The position numbers and the translations under genes were made by a program. A stretch of 21,295 nucleotides of DNA from Desulfurobacteriaceae bacterium (GTDB lineage: Bacteria; Aquificota; Aquificia; Desulfurobacteriales; DQVG01): NCBI GenBank assembly GCA_015661865.1, contig DQVG01000017.1, forward strand, positions 1 through 21,295, given 5' to 3'. Below the pieces are notes generated by a model. That model had not been told where the DNA came from and made no database searches. It saw only the letters and a program-made list of their open reading frames with translations. This document shows positions 1 to 7,881 of the stretch, piece after piece. Position 1 is the first letter of the stretch. Every line of letters starts with the position of its first letter.

Positions 1-299
1 GCATTTGAAGTGGCTGAAAATGTTATTGGGGAAGTTATAAAATAAAAACGTTTTTTATTATAAAAATCTTTAGGAGTTTTAAAAAAATTAAAATATTTTC
101 TTAAAATACTAAAATAAAGAGCTAAGAGAGCTGAAGTTCCAGAGGAGAAAGTTACAACATATTTTGCCTTAATTTTTTTTGCTAAATTCTCTTCAAATTC
201 CTTAACCTTAGGACCTTGAGTTAAAAAAGGAGATTTTAAAACCTTTTCAACTTCCTTTATATCATCTTCATCTATTTGTTGAAAACTATAAGGAATCAT
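1..299 (-). CDS. pseC: PseC-like DegT/DnrJ/EryC1 aminotransferase, N-terminal part (runs off window)
   Basis: Reading the minus strand from ATG at 299 gives an open frame to base 1 (99 codons). The start MIPYSFQQIDEDDI, then FLTQGPKVKEFE, then FSSGTSALLAL and finally SPITFSATSNA match, in order, the N-terminal landmarks of the PLP-dependent sugar aminotransferases, and most closely the PseC type. PseC makes UDP-4-amino-4,6-dideoxy-N-acetyl-altrosamine on the pseudaminic acid route used to glycosylate flagellin or decorate surface polysaccharide. The catalytic lysine lies beyond the window. The start codon overlaps the stop of the upstream gene as ATGA, and a GGAGA lies about 8 bases before it. 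fliF elsewhere in the window fits a flagellin-glycosylation role, but that link is inference. Another sugar-aminotransferase specificity is possible. Confidence 0.85.
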   Translation of the reverse strand, partial: MIPYSFQQIDEDDIKEVEKVLKSPFLTQGPKVKEFEENLAKKIKAKYVVTFSSGTSALLALYFSILRKYFNFFKTPKDFYNKKRFYFITSPITFSATSN

Positions 300-796
300 T
301 TTTGTTCTCCGGAAATTTTCTTTATTAAATTTGTATCTAGAACTTCTACTTTAACATTTTTTCTAGCCTGTTTATAAAATACTTTGATTTCTGGTAAGAT
401 TGGTTTTAAAGTAATAATTGGAATATGATATTCTTGCTTTTTTGTTTTTATATATACAACAACATTGTAAATTTTAAAAGATTTTTTGTAGGCTATAAGA
501 ATAATTTCAACTTGATTGATGGGAATCTCTAATTTTTTCCTTCCAAAAAAATCTTTTACTATTATTTTATCTAGATAAAACTCAATTTTAAAGTAATTAA
601 TAATATTTTTTAAAGATTTAGTATATATAAAAACATATAAAATAATAATAAATGCTATAGCAAAAAAACTAAATAAGAGTCTATCTGCTGGTGGTAAAAT
701 TGAGGCAAAAGCTCCAAATGACATACCTAAAAGCAAAAATAAAAAAAAGTTTATATACAAAGGAAGTTTAGTATTTGAAATCTCTATTTTTTTCAT
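296..796 (-). CDS. Small two-helix membrane protein with PH-like cytoplasmic domain, function unknown
   Basis: This 166-residue protein has two hydrophobic segments (about residues 12-33 and 40-58) separated by a short Pro-containing turn. A beta-rich, Lys-rich soluble part follows (about 72-145), with the alternating pattern seen in bacterial PH-like (bPH/YdbT-type) domains, including a D-x-I-I-V-K-D strand and a later I-P-I strand. I do not recognise a specific family, and the PH assignment is a fold guess. The hairpin topology would leave both termini in the cytoplasm. The gene is coupled at both ends: its ATG overlaps the ymdB-like stop (ATGA at 796-793) and its own stop overlaps the pseC start. 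It is clearly a member of this operon, but its role there is not evident. Confidence 0.7.
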   Translation of the reverse strand: MKKIEISNTKLPLYINFFLFLLLGMSFGAFASILPPADRLLFSFFAIAFIIILYVFIYTKSLKNIINYFKIEFYLDKIIVKDFFGRKKLEIPINQVEIILIAYKKSFKIYNVVVYIKTKKQEYHIPIITLKPILPEIKVFYKQARKNVKVEVLDTNLIKKISGEQK

Positions 797-1629
797 ATTA
801 CCTTTCCTTCTAAGATTTTTTTGTTATATTCATCTAAGGGCATAAAGATATCTTTGTCTTTTAAATATACTAAATTTAATAGATTATACCCTACTACTTT
901 ATTATCAAATTCAACCTCTAAACCATTTAAAACAAGTATATTTTCTTTTTCGGGTACCGTGAACCTGGCTGGCATAGAAGTAGATAGTCTATAAATGGCA
1001 GCATAAATGCTCATTCCTATTACGGAATGATAAGCCCCACATTTTCCTACATCACTAATATACAAGGATCTATTAATAATTTTTACATCATTTGTTTGAA
1101 CATGGGTATGAGTACCATAAATAACATCAAATTTTCCAGAAAGAAAATAACCTAAAGCTTCTTTTTCACTTGTAGCTTCAGCATGAATATCAATAAGTTT
1201 TATCTCAGCTTCTTGAAACTCTTTTAGTTTCAAAATATCTTCTAAAACCAAAAATGGGTTTATGGGAACATCCATAAAAACTTTCCCTAAAACATTAGCT
1301 ACAAATATCTTTTTTCCATTTATTTTTGAAAAAAAATATCCTTTTCCCGGACTTTTAAGATAATTTAAAGGTCTTAATAAATTTTCTTTATCTATTATTT
1401 CAAAAACTTCCTTTCTATCCCAAATGTGATTTCCCGAAGTAAAAACATGAATTCCTAAATTGTTTAACTTTTCATAAACAGATTTACTTATCCCAAAACC
1501 TGAAGCTGCATTTTCTATGTTTGCAATGATTAAATCATATTTATTTTTACTTTGATTTAAATACTTTGCTACAACTTGCCTACCAGGCTTTCCGCAAATA
1601 TCACCTAAAATTAGTATCTTATAACTCAT
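793..1629 (-). CDS. ymdB: YmdB-family metallophosphoesterase (TIGR00282 type)
   Basis: This 278-residue protein has full family length. Calcineurin-like metallophosphoesterase motifs lie in order: D10 in ILGDICG, E39/N40 in IENAASGFG, GNH with N67 and H68, DIHAEATSE with H149, and YGTHTHVQTND with H174 and H176. These residues bind the two metals. The B. subtilis relative YmdB is a 2',3'/3',5'-cyclic nucleotide phosphodiesterase affecting motility and biofilm decisions; whether this homologue has the same substrate is not shown by sequence. The protein is predicted to be soluble and cytoplasmic. Its ATG directly follows the stop of the dksA-like gene with no gap, and its stop overlaps the next start, so translation is probably coupled. 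Confidence 0.9.
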   Translation of the reverse strand: MSYKILILGDICGKPGRQVVAKYLNQSKNKYDLIIANIENAASGFGISKSVYEKLNNLGIHVFTSGNHIWDRKEVFEIIDKENLLRPLNYLKSPGKGYFFSKINGKKIFVANVLGKVFMDVPINPFLVLEDILKLKEFQEAEIKLIDIHAEATSEKEALGYFLSGKFDVIYGTHTHVQTNDVKIINRSLYISDVGKCGAYHSVIGMSIYAAIYRLSTSMPARFTVPEKENILVLNGLEVEFDNKVVGYNLLNLVYLKDKDIFMPLDEYNKKILEGKVI

Positions 1630-2013
1630 TTATCTCCTCGAGTGTCTTTTTTCCATTTCTTCTTGTTTTCTTTTGCATTCAATACATAAACTAGCTACAG
1701 GTCTCAACTTTAATCTTTCATATCCTATTGGTTTTCCACAAGCTTCACAAATTCCATAAGTCCCATCTTCTATTTTTTTTAAAGCTTCTTCAATTTTTTT
1801 CAAAAGTTTGGCTTCTCTATCTGCTATTCTAATAGCAAATTGTTTTTCTATCTCCTCGACACTTAAATCCCCTATATCTCCACTATCAATGAAATTATTA
1901 TTTACAATTTCCAATCTTTTTTGAATATCAGCTAAAATTTCCTCCTTTCTTTTTAAAAGGCGTGTTTTTAATTCTTTTACTTGTTCAGGAGTAAGAAGTT
2001 TAGGATCATACAT
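1630..2013 (-). CDS. DksA/TraR-family C4 zinc-finger protein
   Basis: A long N-terminal helical stretch (about residues 5-80, coiled-coil-like) is followed by a four-cysteine zinc finger: C89 and C92 (CEAC), then C110 and C113 (CIEC), separated by the family-typical GKPIGYERLKLRP segment. At 127 residues it has the size of short DksA-like proteins that enter the RNA polymerase secondary channel and modulate initiation, often with ppGpp. I chose ATG at 2013, preceded by GGAGGA with about 7 bases of spacing. An in-frame TTG at 2028 lies within or just before this ribosome site and would leave none of its own. It is the first gene of the minus-strand operon. Whether it is a true DksA or another TraR-type zinc finger cannot be decided here, so no symbol is given. 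Confidence 0.88.
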   Translation of the reverse strand: MYDPKLLTPEQVKELKTRLLKRKEEILADIQKRLEIVNNNFIDSGDIGDLSVEEIEKQFAIRIADREAKLLKKIEEALKKIEDGTYGICEACGKPIGYERLKLRPVASLCIECKRKQEEMEKRHSRR

Positions 2014-2151
2014 TTTACTATCCTCCAATGTTTAAATTTTATAAAAGAAATTATAAAAAATTTAAAATTATAATTTTAAATTTATGAAAGTACTTTAATT
2101 TAGTTTATCGTAAAATATAAAACTAAAAAATTTTAGGGAGGACAAAAAAAT

Positions 2152-2709
2152 ATGGAATTTAAAACAGATTTGAATTTACAAGAGGATATTAAACAAATAT
2201 ATAATTTAATTAGGGATATTCCAGATTTTCCTAAACCTGGAATAATATTTAAAGATATTACTCCTATTTTAAAAACTCCCTGGGCTTTTCAAAAAGTAAT
2301 AGATTACCTTGCTAATAGATACGTAGGTAAGAAAATAGACTTGGTAGTTGGTATAGAATCTCGTGGATTTATCTTAGGTTCAGCTTTAGCATATAAATTA
2401 GGGGCTGGTTTTGTTCCCGTAAGAAAAAAAGGGAAATTACCTTATAAAACTATATCTGTAACTTATGAATTAGAATATGGTACAGATTCCATTGAAATGC
2501 ATATAGACGCTATCAAAAAATCAGATAAAGTAATTTTGGTAGACGATGTTTTGGCAACCGGTGGAACTATGAATGCAGCTATTTCTCTAGTTGAAAAATT
2601 AGGCGGGGAAATTATGGGAATAGATTTTTTACTCGAACTTACTTTTCTTGGAGGAAGAAAAAAATTAGAAGATAGGGGCTATTCTGTATTTTCTTTAATA
2701 AAAATATAA
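2152..2709 (+). CDS. apt: Adenine phosphoribosyltransferase
   Basis: The enzyme converts adenine and PRPP to AMP plus pyrophosphate (purine salvage, cytoplasm). At 185 residues it is slightly longer than the usual 170-180 because of about 10 extra N-terminal residues. The family start RDIPDFPKPGIIFKDITPIL is at about residues 21-40, GIESRGFILG is in the middle, and the PRPP-binding loop VILVDDVLATGGTM spans about 127-140 with the two adjacent Asp residues. A strong GGGAGG at 2136-2141 precedes the ATG by 10 bases. It stands alone on the plus strand, divergent from the dksA-like operon, with 138 bases of AT-rich DNA between them that must hold both promoters. No clear -35/-10 pair stands out there. 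Confidence 0.95.
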   Translation: MEFKTDLNLQEDIKQIYNLIRDIPDFPKPGIIFKDITPILKTPWAFQKVIDYLANRYVGKKIDLVVGIESRGFILGSALAYKLGAGFVPVRKKGKLPYKTISVTYELEYGTDSIEMHIDAIKKSDKVILVDDVLATGGTMNAAISLVEKLGGEIMGIDFLLELTFLGGRKKLEDRGYSVFSLIKI

Positions 2710-2811
2710 AAAGTTAAAAATAGAAAAAGATTTTAGTTATATTTCATAAAAAAAGGAATAGGGTAAAATATAATTGTATTATTTTATAATGTTTAAATAA
2801 GAGGATAAGCA

Positions 2812-3744
2812 ATGTTATTTTTATTATTCTCTTTCTTTAGTTTTTCTGCAATTGTAGATTATGTAATGCATTTTAAAGTATCTCCTCAGAAAGCTAACTA
2901 TGAAAGACGGGTAGATGTTAATTTAGCTTGCTTTGAACCTAAAAATTTAGATGCCAATGAAATAGTTTATATCGATGATAATATATTGACTTTAAATCTA
3001 GCTTTTACAAATGTGCAAGCTATTCAAATTCTCCAGCCTGTTTCTCCTAGTATAGTTTTAAAAGATAAATGTAAATTATATAAAAGAAATAAACTTATAG
3101 CGTATGTTTATCCTAAAAGAAAAAACAATTATTATGATTTTTTCTTTATAGGATTAAATCCAAATGAAAAATACAATTTAATTTGTGAATTTAAGTTGGA
3201 AGGTGATATAAATGAAAATACCTTAAAACCAGCTATAATAAATAATTATGATTGGCGAGAGTATTTGTCTGTATTTTTCCCACTAGGAAAATATGAATTA
3301 AGTTCAAAAATTAAATTTGAGTTAAAAAATTTTTTAAAAGTTATTCCAAAAGATAAGATATGTATTTTATATTTGATAGGTTACGCAGATTCTACACCTA
3401 TAAAAAAACCCGAGACTTTGAGAAAAGTTAAAAGTAACCGAGAGTTGGCTTACAAAAGGGTTAAAAATGTTTTAAACTATTTAATTTCAAATACTAATTT
3501 AGATTATAAACCTCTTTCCGATGAAGAGCTTTTAAAACGATTAAAAAAATATGAACAAGAAAAGAAAAGTAGTAATCAAACAAAGGTTCTTTTAGAGAAA
3601 TCTAAGTCGGAAGATAAACACATTGATTTTCGAAAGGAAAGTAGTTTATTAATAAAAGCTTCACAAAATCAAAATGATTTAGTAAATATATCTGAAATAT
3701 TACAAAGTTTATCAAATAATTTGAAAAATAACGCTAAGGAGTAA
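2812..3744 (+). CDS. Secreted protein with OmpA-like C-terminal domain, function unknown
   Basis: The protein has 310 residues. The first 14 or so are a short hydrophobic, Phe-rich stretch resembling a signal peptide. The middle (about 20-150) is beta-rich and unrecognised. Residues about 155-226 look like an OmpA-type peptidoglycan-binding module: FFPLGKYEL (cf. F..gs..L), a central strand ending GYADSTP with D193, and SNRELAYKRVKNVLNYL with R217, where the family places its diaminopimelate-binding Asp and Arg. The last 80 residues are Lys/Ser/Gln-rich and probably flexible, with no similarity I recognise. GAGGAT at 2801-2806 supports the ATG. The stop lies three bases before a sigma-factor gene, whose Shine-Dalgarno overlaps this gene's end, so the two are probably co-transcribed. 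The OmpA-like call is moderate. Confidence 0.65.
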   Translation: MLFLLFSFFSFSAIVDYVMHFKVSPQKANYERRVDVNLACFEPKNLDANEIVYIDDNILTLNLAFTNVQAIQILQPVSPSIVLKDKCKLYKRNKLIAYVYPKRKNNYYDFFFIGLNPNEKYNLICEFKLEGDINENTLKPAIINNYDWREYLSVFFPLGKYELSSKIKFELKNFLKVIPKDKICILYLIGYADSTPIKKPETLRKVKSNRELAYKRVKNVLNYLISNTNLDYKPLSDEELLKRLKKYEQEKKSSNQTKVLLEKSKSEDKHIDFRKESSLLIKASQNQNDLVNISEILQSLSNNLKNNAKE

Positions 3745-3747
3745 ATT

Positions 3748-4734
3748 ATGGGTAGAAGAAAAATATTAAAGGAAAATAAAGATAAAGAAAACAAGAACGA
3801 TTTATCTAATACTTATGAAGATGAAGAAATAAAAATAGAAGAAATTGAAAAGGATGCTCAGGAATTAGATAAAATCTTTGCTAGTGATTTAGCTTCTCAA
3901 TATGCTCCAGATAAAGATTCTTTAGATGCTTTTTTAAAAAAAGTTTCTAAAATTCCCCTTTTATCTAGAGAGGAAGAAATAGAACTTGCTAAAAGAGCTA
4001 AAAAAGGAGATAAGGAAGCTTTTAAAAAGTTAATAGAACATAACTTAAGATTTGTAATTAGTGTAGCAAAAAAATACATGGGTTATGGCCTGCCTTTACA
4101 TGATTTAATAGGGGAAGGAATTTTAGGGTTAGTAGAAGCCGCTAGAAGATTTGATCCTGACCGAGGAGTAAAGTTTATATCTTATGCAGTTTGGTGGATT
4201 AGACAAGCTATAGCTCAAGCTTTATCTCAAAATACTGGCGCTGTTAAAATACCAATAAAACAAACTTTGATGGTTTCTAAAGTTTTAAAAGCTTATAATG
4301 ATTTAAGAAAAGAATTAAGTAGAGAACCAACTTTAGAAGAACTTGCTGAGAAATTAAATATGTCTCCAAAAGAAGTAGAAAATTATTTAAAGCTTTGCAA
4401 TATGCCTCTTTCTTTAGACGCTCCAGTAGGGGATGAAGAAAATACAACTTTTAAGGACTTTTTAGTTGGATCTTCTACGGAAGATGTTGAAAAGTTAGTT
4501 GTTATGAAAGAGCTTAAAGAAGCCGTTCATGATCTATTAAATATTCTTACACCACAAGAAAGAAGAATAATTATTTGGAGATTTGGTTTGGATGGAAATG
4601 AACCAAAAACTTTAAGGGAGATTGGGGAGATTATAGGAGTATCCCGAGAAAGAGTAAGACAGCTTGAAGAGCGAGCAAAGAAAAAAATGAGGGAAGTTGC
4701 CTTAAAGAAAAAATTAAATGTGTTTTTAAATTAA
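3748..4734 (+). CDS. RNA polymerase sigma-70 factor, group 2 (RpoS/RpoD-like)
   Basis: All core sigma regions are present in 328 residues: region 1.2 (about 56-87, DAFLKKVSKIPLLSREEE), region 2 (about 93-163, with HNLRFVISVAKKY, DLIGEGILGLVEAARRFDP and the -10-reading YAVWWIRQAI), region 3 (about 169-240), and region 4 (about 253-315) with a helix-turn-helix at LREIGEIIGVSRERVRQLE. There is no region 1.1; instead about 50 charged low-complexity residues precede region 1.2. That architecture and size fit a group-2 alternative sigma (RpoS-like) rather than the essential primary factor, although in some phyla short RpoD forms exist. An AAGGAG at 3736-3741 overlaps the end of the upstream OmpA-like gene. 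About 150 bases of unassigned AT-rich DNA follow. Confidence 0.92.
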   Translation: MGRRKILKENKDKENKNDLSNTYEDEEIKIEEIEKDAQELDKIFASDLASQYAPDKDSLDAFLKKVSKIPLLSREEEIELAKRAKKGDKEAFKKLIEHNLRFVISVAKKYMGYGLPLHDLIGEGILGLVEAARRFDPDRGVKFISYAVWWIRQAIAQALSQNTGAVKIPIKQTLMVSKVLKAYNDLRKELSREPTLEELAEKLNMSPKEVENYLKLCNMPLSLDAPVGDEENTTFKDFLVGSSTEDVEKLVVMKELKEAVHDLLNILTPQERRIIIWRFGLDGNEPKTLREIGEIIGVSRERVRQLEERAKKKMREVALKKKLNVFLN

Positions 4735-4888
4735 AATCATTGTTGCCAGGGTAATAAAAATAATCTTTTTACGATAAATTTAATCTCCTACTCCATACTT
4801 TTGTATATGAAATATTTTGAAAAATCTTAAATTTATTTAAAATTATTGTAGATATTGTAAAAAATCAAAACCTGGATATTTTAAAACG

Positions 4889-6595
4889 ATGTTTAAAGTA
4901 ACTTATAATCTGTTTTTAAAAAACAAATTTAAATATATTATATTAGCTACTATATTAACTAGTATTTCTGCTTTTTTAACTTCATCTTTTATCTACCTTT
5001 TAAAAATTTTTATTAATAAGGTATTTTTAGAAAAAAACTATGAGTATTTATATATATCCCCATTACTTATTTTAATGTTATCACTTTTTGTTGGTTTTCT
5101 AAATATTTTAAGCTATTACTTTTTTAATAAAATATCATTCAGTATATTATTGGAAATTAGAGAAAAATTAATAGAAAAAATATTAAAACTAAATTTCCTA
5201 AATTTTTATAAAAATAAAACTGGATTTTACTTAAATGTACTAGTTCAAGATGTAAATAATCTTCAACAATTTTTAACTAATAACATCCCCCTATTAGTTA
5301 GAAATATATTTTTAGCTTTATTTTTGATAATTAGCACTTTCGTTATTAACTTTAAATTTGCTTTAATTTCATATTTAACCTTTCCAATTTTAATTATTTC
5401 TGTAAATTTTGTTAATAAAAAAATAAAAAAATATTATAAGAAAATTCAAAATATAAATGATGAAATATTAAATTTAACAAGTTTAATTGTTAATAATTTA
5501 AAAGAGATAAAAAATTTAAATTTAGAGTATAAATTCATTGAAAAATATAAAGAGGAAAACAAAAAATTAATGGAAATATTTTTAAAAAATAAACTGTTTG
5601 AAGTTCTATCTCCGAATTTATCTCAAACTCTTTTTTTTCTTATGGTTGGCTTTTTATTTTTTTTAGGTGGGAAATATATTATTTCAAATGAACTAAGTGT
5701 AGGAGGTTTTGTTGCTTTTCTAACAGCTTTAGTTTTAGTATTGGATCCCATTAAAAAAATTACAAAATCTGTTGGAGAAATTCAACAAAACTTAATTTCA
5801 TTAACACGAATTTTAAATGTTTTAAAAGAAGATGAAGAAAGAACTTTTGGAGAAATTTTAAATAATATTGAAAAAATAAAATTAGAAAATGTTTCTTTAA
5901 ATTTAAATCAAAAAAATATTTTAAAAAACATAAATTTGAGTTTTGAAAAAAGTAAAAAATATGGGATAGTTGGTCCTTCTGGAAGTGGAAAAAGTAGTTT
6001 AATAAATTTACTTTTAGGTTTACTAGTGCCTACAAGTGGGAATATATACTTTAATGACATTGAAATAAGTAAAATAAATTTAAGATCTTTAAGAGATAGA
6101 ATTTCGGTAGTCTCCCAAGATATAGTATTATTTCCAGGAACTATTTTTGAAAATCTAAAAATTGTAAAGCCAACAGCTTCTTTTGAAGAAATAAAAGAAG
6201 CCTGCAAAAAAGCTCAAATTTTAGATTTCATAGAAAAACTTCCCCAAAAATTTAATACTAAAATTGGTCCAGGGGGAATAAATTTATCTGGGGGGCAAAA
6301 ACAACGTCTGGCAATAGCTAGAGCTATTTTAAAAGATAGTGACGTTTTAATTTTAGATGAGGCCACAAGTGCTTTAGATCTTAAAACTGAAAAGGAAATT
6401 ACAAAAATAATAGATTCTCTTGCTAAAAATAAAATTTTAATAGTAATTGCTCATAGATTAAACACTATATTAAATAGTGATGAAATTATTGTTTTAAAAA
6501 ATGGTGAAATAGAATATAAAGGCCCTCTAACAAAAGTTTTAAATTCTTCTAGAACTTTTCAGGAATTATATAAAAATTTAACATTAAGTAGCTAA
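4889..6595 (+). CDS. MsbA-like ABC exporter half-transporter (permease-ATPase fusion)
   Basis: The 568-residue protein begins with about 300 residues of exporter-type membrane domain, with hydrophobic helices from about residue 15 onward and Lys/Asn-rich cytoplasmic extensions. The nucleotide-binding domain follows: Walker A GPSGSGKSS (residues 362-370), Q-loop region SQDIVLFPGT, signature LSGGQKQR (starting at 466), Walker B LILDEATSALD (about 487-497), and the switch His in IAHRL (522). It would act as a homodimer in the inner membrane. The lipid A/lipid flippase MsbA is the nearest functional analogue by architecture, and a Gram-negative envelope is supported by kdsC, but peptide or drug export is equally compatible. 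The ribosome site is weak (no clear GGAG before the ATG). Its 3' end faces the convergent coiled-coil gene 17 bases away. Confidence 0.9.
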   Translation: MFKVTYNLFLKNKFKYIILATILTSISAFLTSSFIYLLKIFINKVFLEKNYEYLYISPLLILMLSLFVGFLNILSYYFFNKISFSILLEIREKLIEKILKLNFLNFYKNKTGFYLNVLVQDVNNLQQFLTNNIPLLVRNIFLALFLIISTFVINFKFALISYLTFPILIISVNFVNKKIKKYYKKIQNINDEILNLTSLIVNNLKEIKNLNLEYKFIEKYKEENKKLMEIFLKNKLFEVLSPNLSQTLFFLMVGFLFFLGGKYIISNELSVGGFVAFLTALVLVLDPIKKITKSVGEIQQNLISLTRILNVLKEDEERTFGEILNNIEKIKLENVSLNLNQKNILKNINLSFEKSKKYGIVGPSGSGKSSLINLLLGLLVPTSGNIYFNDIEISKINLRSLRDRISVVSQDIVLFPGTIFENLKIVKPTASFEEIKEACKKAQILDFIEKLPQKFNTKIGPGGINLSGGQKQRLAIARAILKDSDVLILDEATSALDLKTEKEITKIIDSLAKNKILIVIAHRLNTILNSDEIIVLKNGEIEYKGPLTKVLNSSRTFQELYKNLTLSS

Positions 6596-6612
6596 ATTAC
6601 TACTATAACTTT

Positions 6613-7821
6613 TTACACATTTGCTTTTTTTAATAAATTCCTTACTTTTCTTATTTGATTTTTCAATCTTTCTAAGAAATTTAAAAGATTTTGTTGATAA
6701 GTAGAATTTAATGATAAAGTTTTTTCTATTTGTTTACTTGTAAGTTTCAATTTTTCAAATATTTTTCTTAGTTTTTCATTTTTTCTTTGCCAATCCAAAA
6801 ATAATTTTTGCATTTCTATTTGAGCTTTATCAGATATTTCTTTTACTTTATTCATAGCCTCGACTATAGAATAGAACTCTACAGCTTGAATTCTATTAAC
6901 TTCAATTGACATTAAAACTCTCAAGTTTTCAATAGTTTTAGAAAAGTTTTCTATAAAATAAAGATTTTTTATTATTTTTAATATAAGTTCTTGAAACTTA
7001 TTTATAAGTACCATAATACTATCGTATTTATTATTTATATCAAGATGGCTTTTTGATGAAAATTTTTGAACATTTTTAAAATTTTCAAATAACTCTTTCA
7101 AATTTAAAGTTACATTTTCCATATACTCTTCATATTCGTTTAAAAAATTATCAAGTTCGGATAATACTTTTTTTAAAGAATATTTGTTTATTTTATTATT
7201 TTTTTCAAAATCCACTTTCAATTTTTCCAATTTTTTTATATATTGCTCCAACTTTAATATATACTCTTTATTTATACGTAAATTATTTAATTTTATGTTA
7301 TTTTGATAATTTTTAACTAAATTTTCAAAATCCTCATAAATTTTTTCAAATGCTTTTATTAAATTTTCTAAGGTAGTAGATACATTACCTAACTCCTCTT
7401 CAAATTTGGAGGAAAATTCATTTTGTAATTCTGCAGCTTTTTTTATTTCAGTTGATAAAACGGATATAGTAATACCCTTTTCCCCCATATTTACAGATTT
7501 GATCTTTGTATTTATAGCCATTAAAGAAAGTTCTCTTGAAAGTTTTCTTAGGTCATTTACATAGATATCTATTTTTTTCTTTATTTCTTTAATATTAAAA
7601 CTATTAATTTGACTATGAAGGAAGAATTTTAAATTTTTTAACAACTTCGAAAACTCTTTACGTTTTTTTTCTATCTCAAACTTAAGTAATTTACTAATTT
7701 CCTCAAATGAGAATAATACATTTTCATTTAACTCTTTTAAAAATTTTAATTCTACAAGTAAAATATTTAAAAAGTTTATGATTTCTTTATCCTGTTTAGT
7801 GCTGTCTAAATATTCCCTCAT
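6613..7821 (-). CDS. Soluble coiled-coil protein with two degenerate chemoreceptor-like hairpins
   Basis: This 402-residue protein is almost wholly helical, Lys/Glu/Leu/Phe-rich, without a membrane segment or any recognisable sensor domain. Residues about 97-131 (LSLMAINTKIKS, GEKG, then VLSTEIKKAAE) follow the pattern of the methyl-accepting chemotaxis hairpin tip ([28 protein letters not shown]). A second, weaker copy lies 200 residues later (about 297-331; IENLRVLMSIEVNR, then FYSIVEAMNKVKEIS). The pattern suggests a cytoplasmic chemoreceptor-like signalling rod with the canonical CheA/CheW-contact residues largely changed. A GAGG about 8-9 bases upstream supports the ATG at 7821. It lies 60 bases downstream of hypB and converges with the ABC gene. 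The chemoreceptor link is from pattern only; it may be a structural coiled coil. Confidence 0.6.
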   Translation of the reverse strand: MREYLDSTKQDKEIINFLNILLVELKFLKELNENVLFSFEEISKLLKFEIEKKRKEFSKLLKNLKFFLHSQINSFNIKEIKKKIDIYVNDLRKLSRELSLMAINTKIKSVNMGEKGITISVLSTEIKKAAELQNEFSSKFEEELGNVSTTLENLIKAFEKIYEDFENLVKNYQNNIKLNNLRINKEYILKLEQYIKKLEKLKVDFEKNNKINKYSLKKVLSELDNFLNEYEEYMENVTLNLKELFENFKNVQKFSSKSHLDINNKYDSIMVLINKFQELILKIIKNLYFIENFSKTIENLRVLMSIEVNRIQAVEFYSIVEAMNKVKEISDKAQIEMQKLFLDWQRKNEKLRKIFEKLKLTSKQIEKTLSLNSTYQQNLLNFLERLKNQIRKVRNLLKKANV

Positions 7822-7881
7822 TTATTATTCCTCGAAACAAATTAGTTTAAAAATCGGAAAAAATTTTAAATTATTTTATAT

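Noticed and set aside
3897..4079. Minus-strand open frame within the sigma gene
   Set aside because: Shadow of the sigma-factor coding sequence; no ribosome site and no recognisable product.
5908..6207. Minus-strand open frame within the ABC ATPase domain
   Set aside because: It lies opposite the Walker A to Q-loop region of a clearly conserved protein; composition mirrors that gene.
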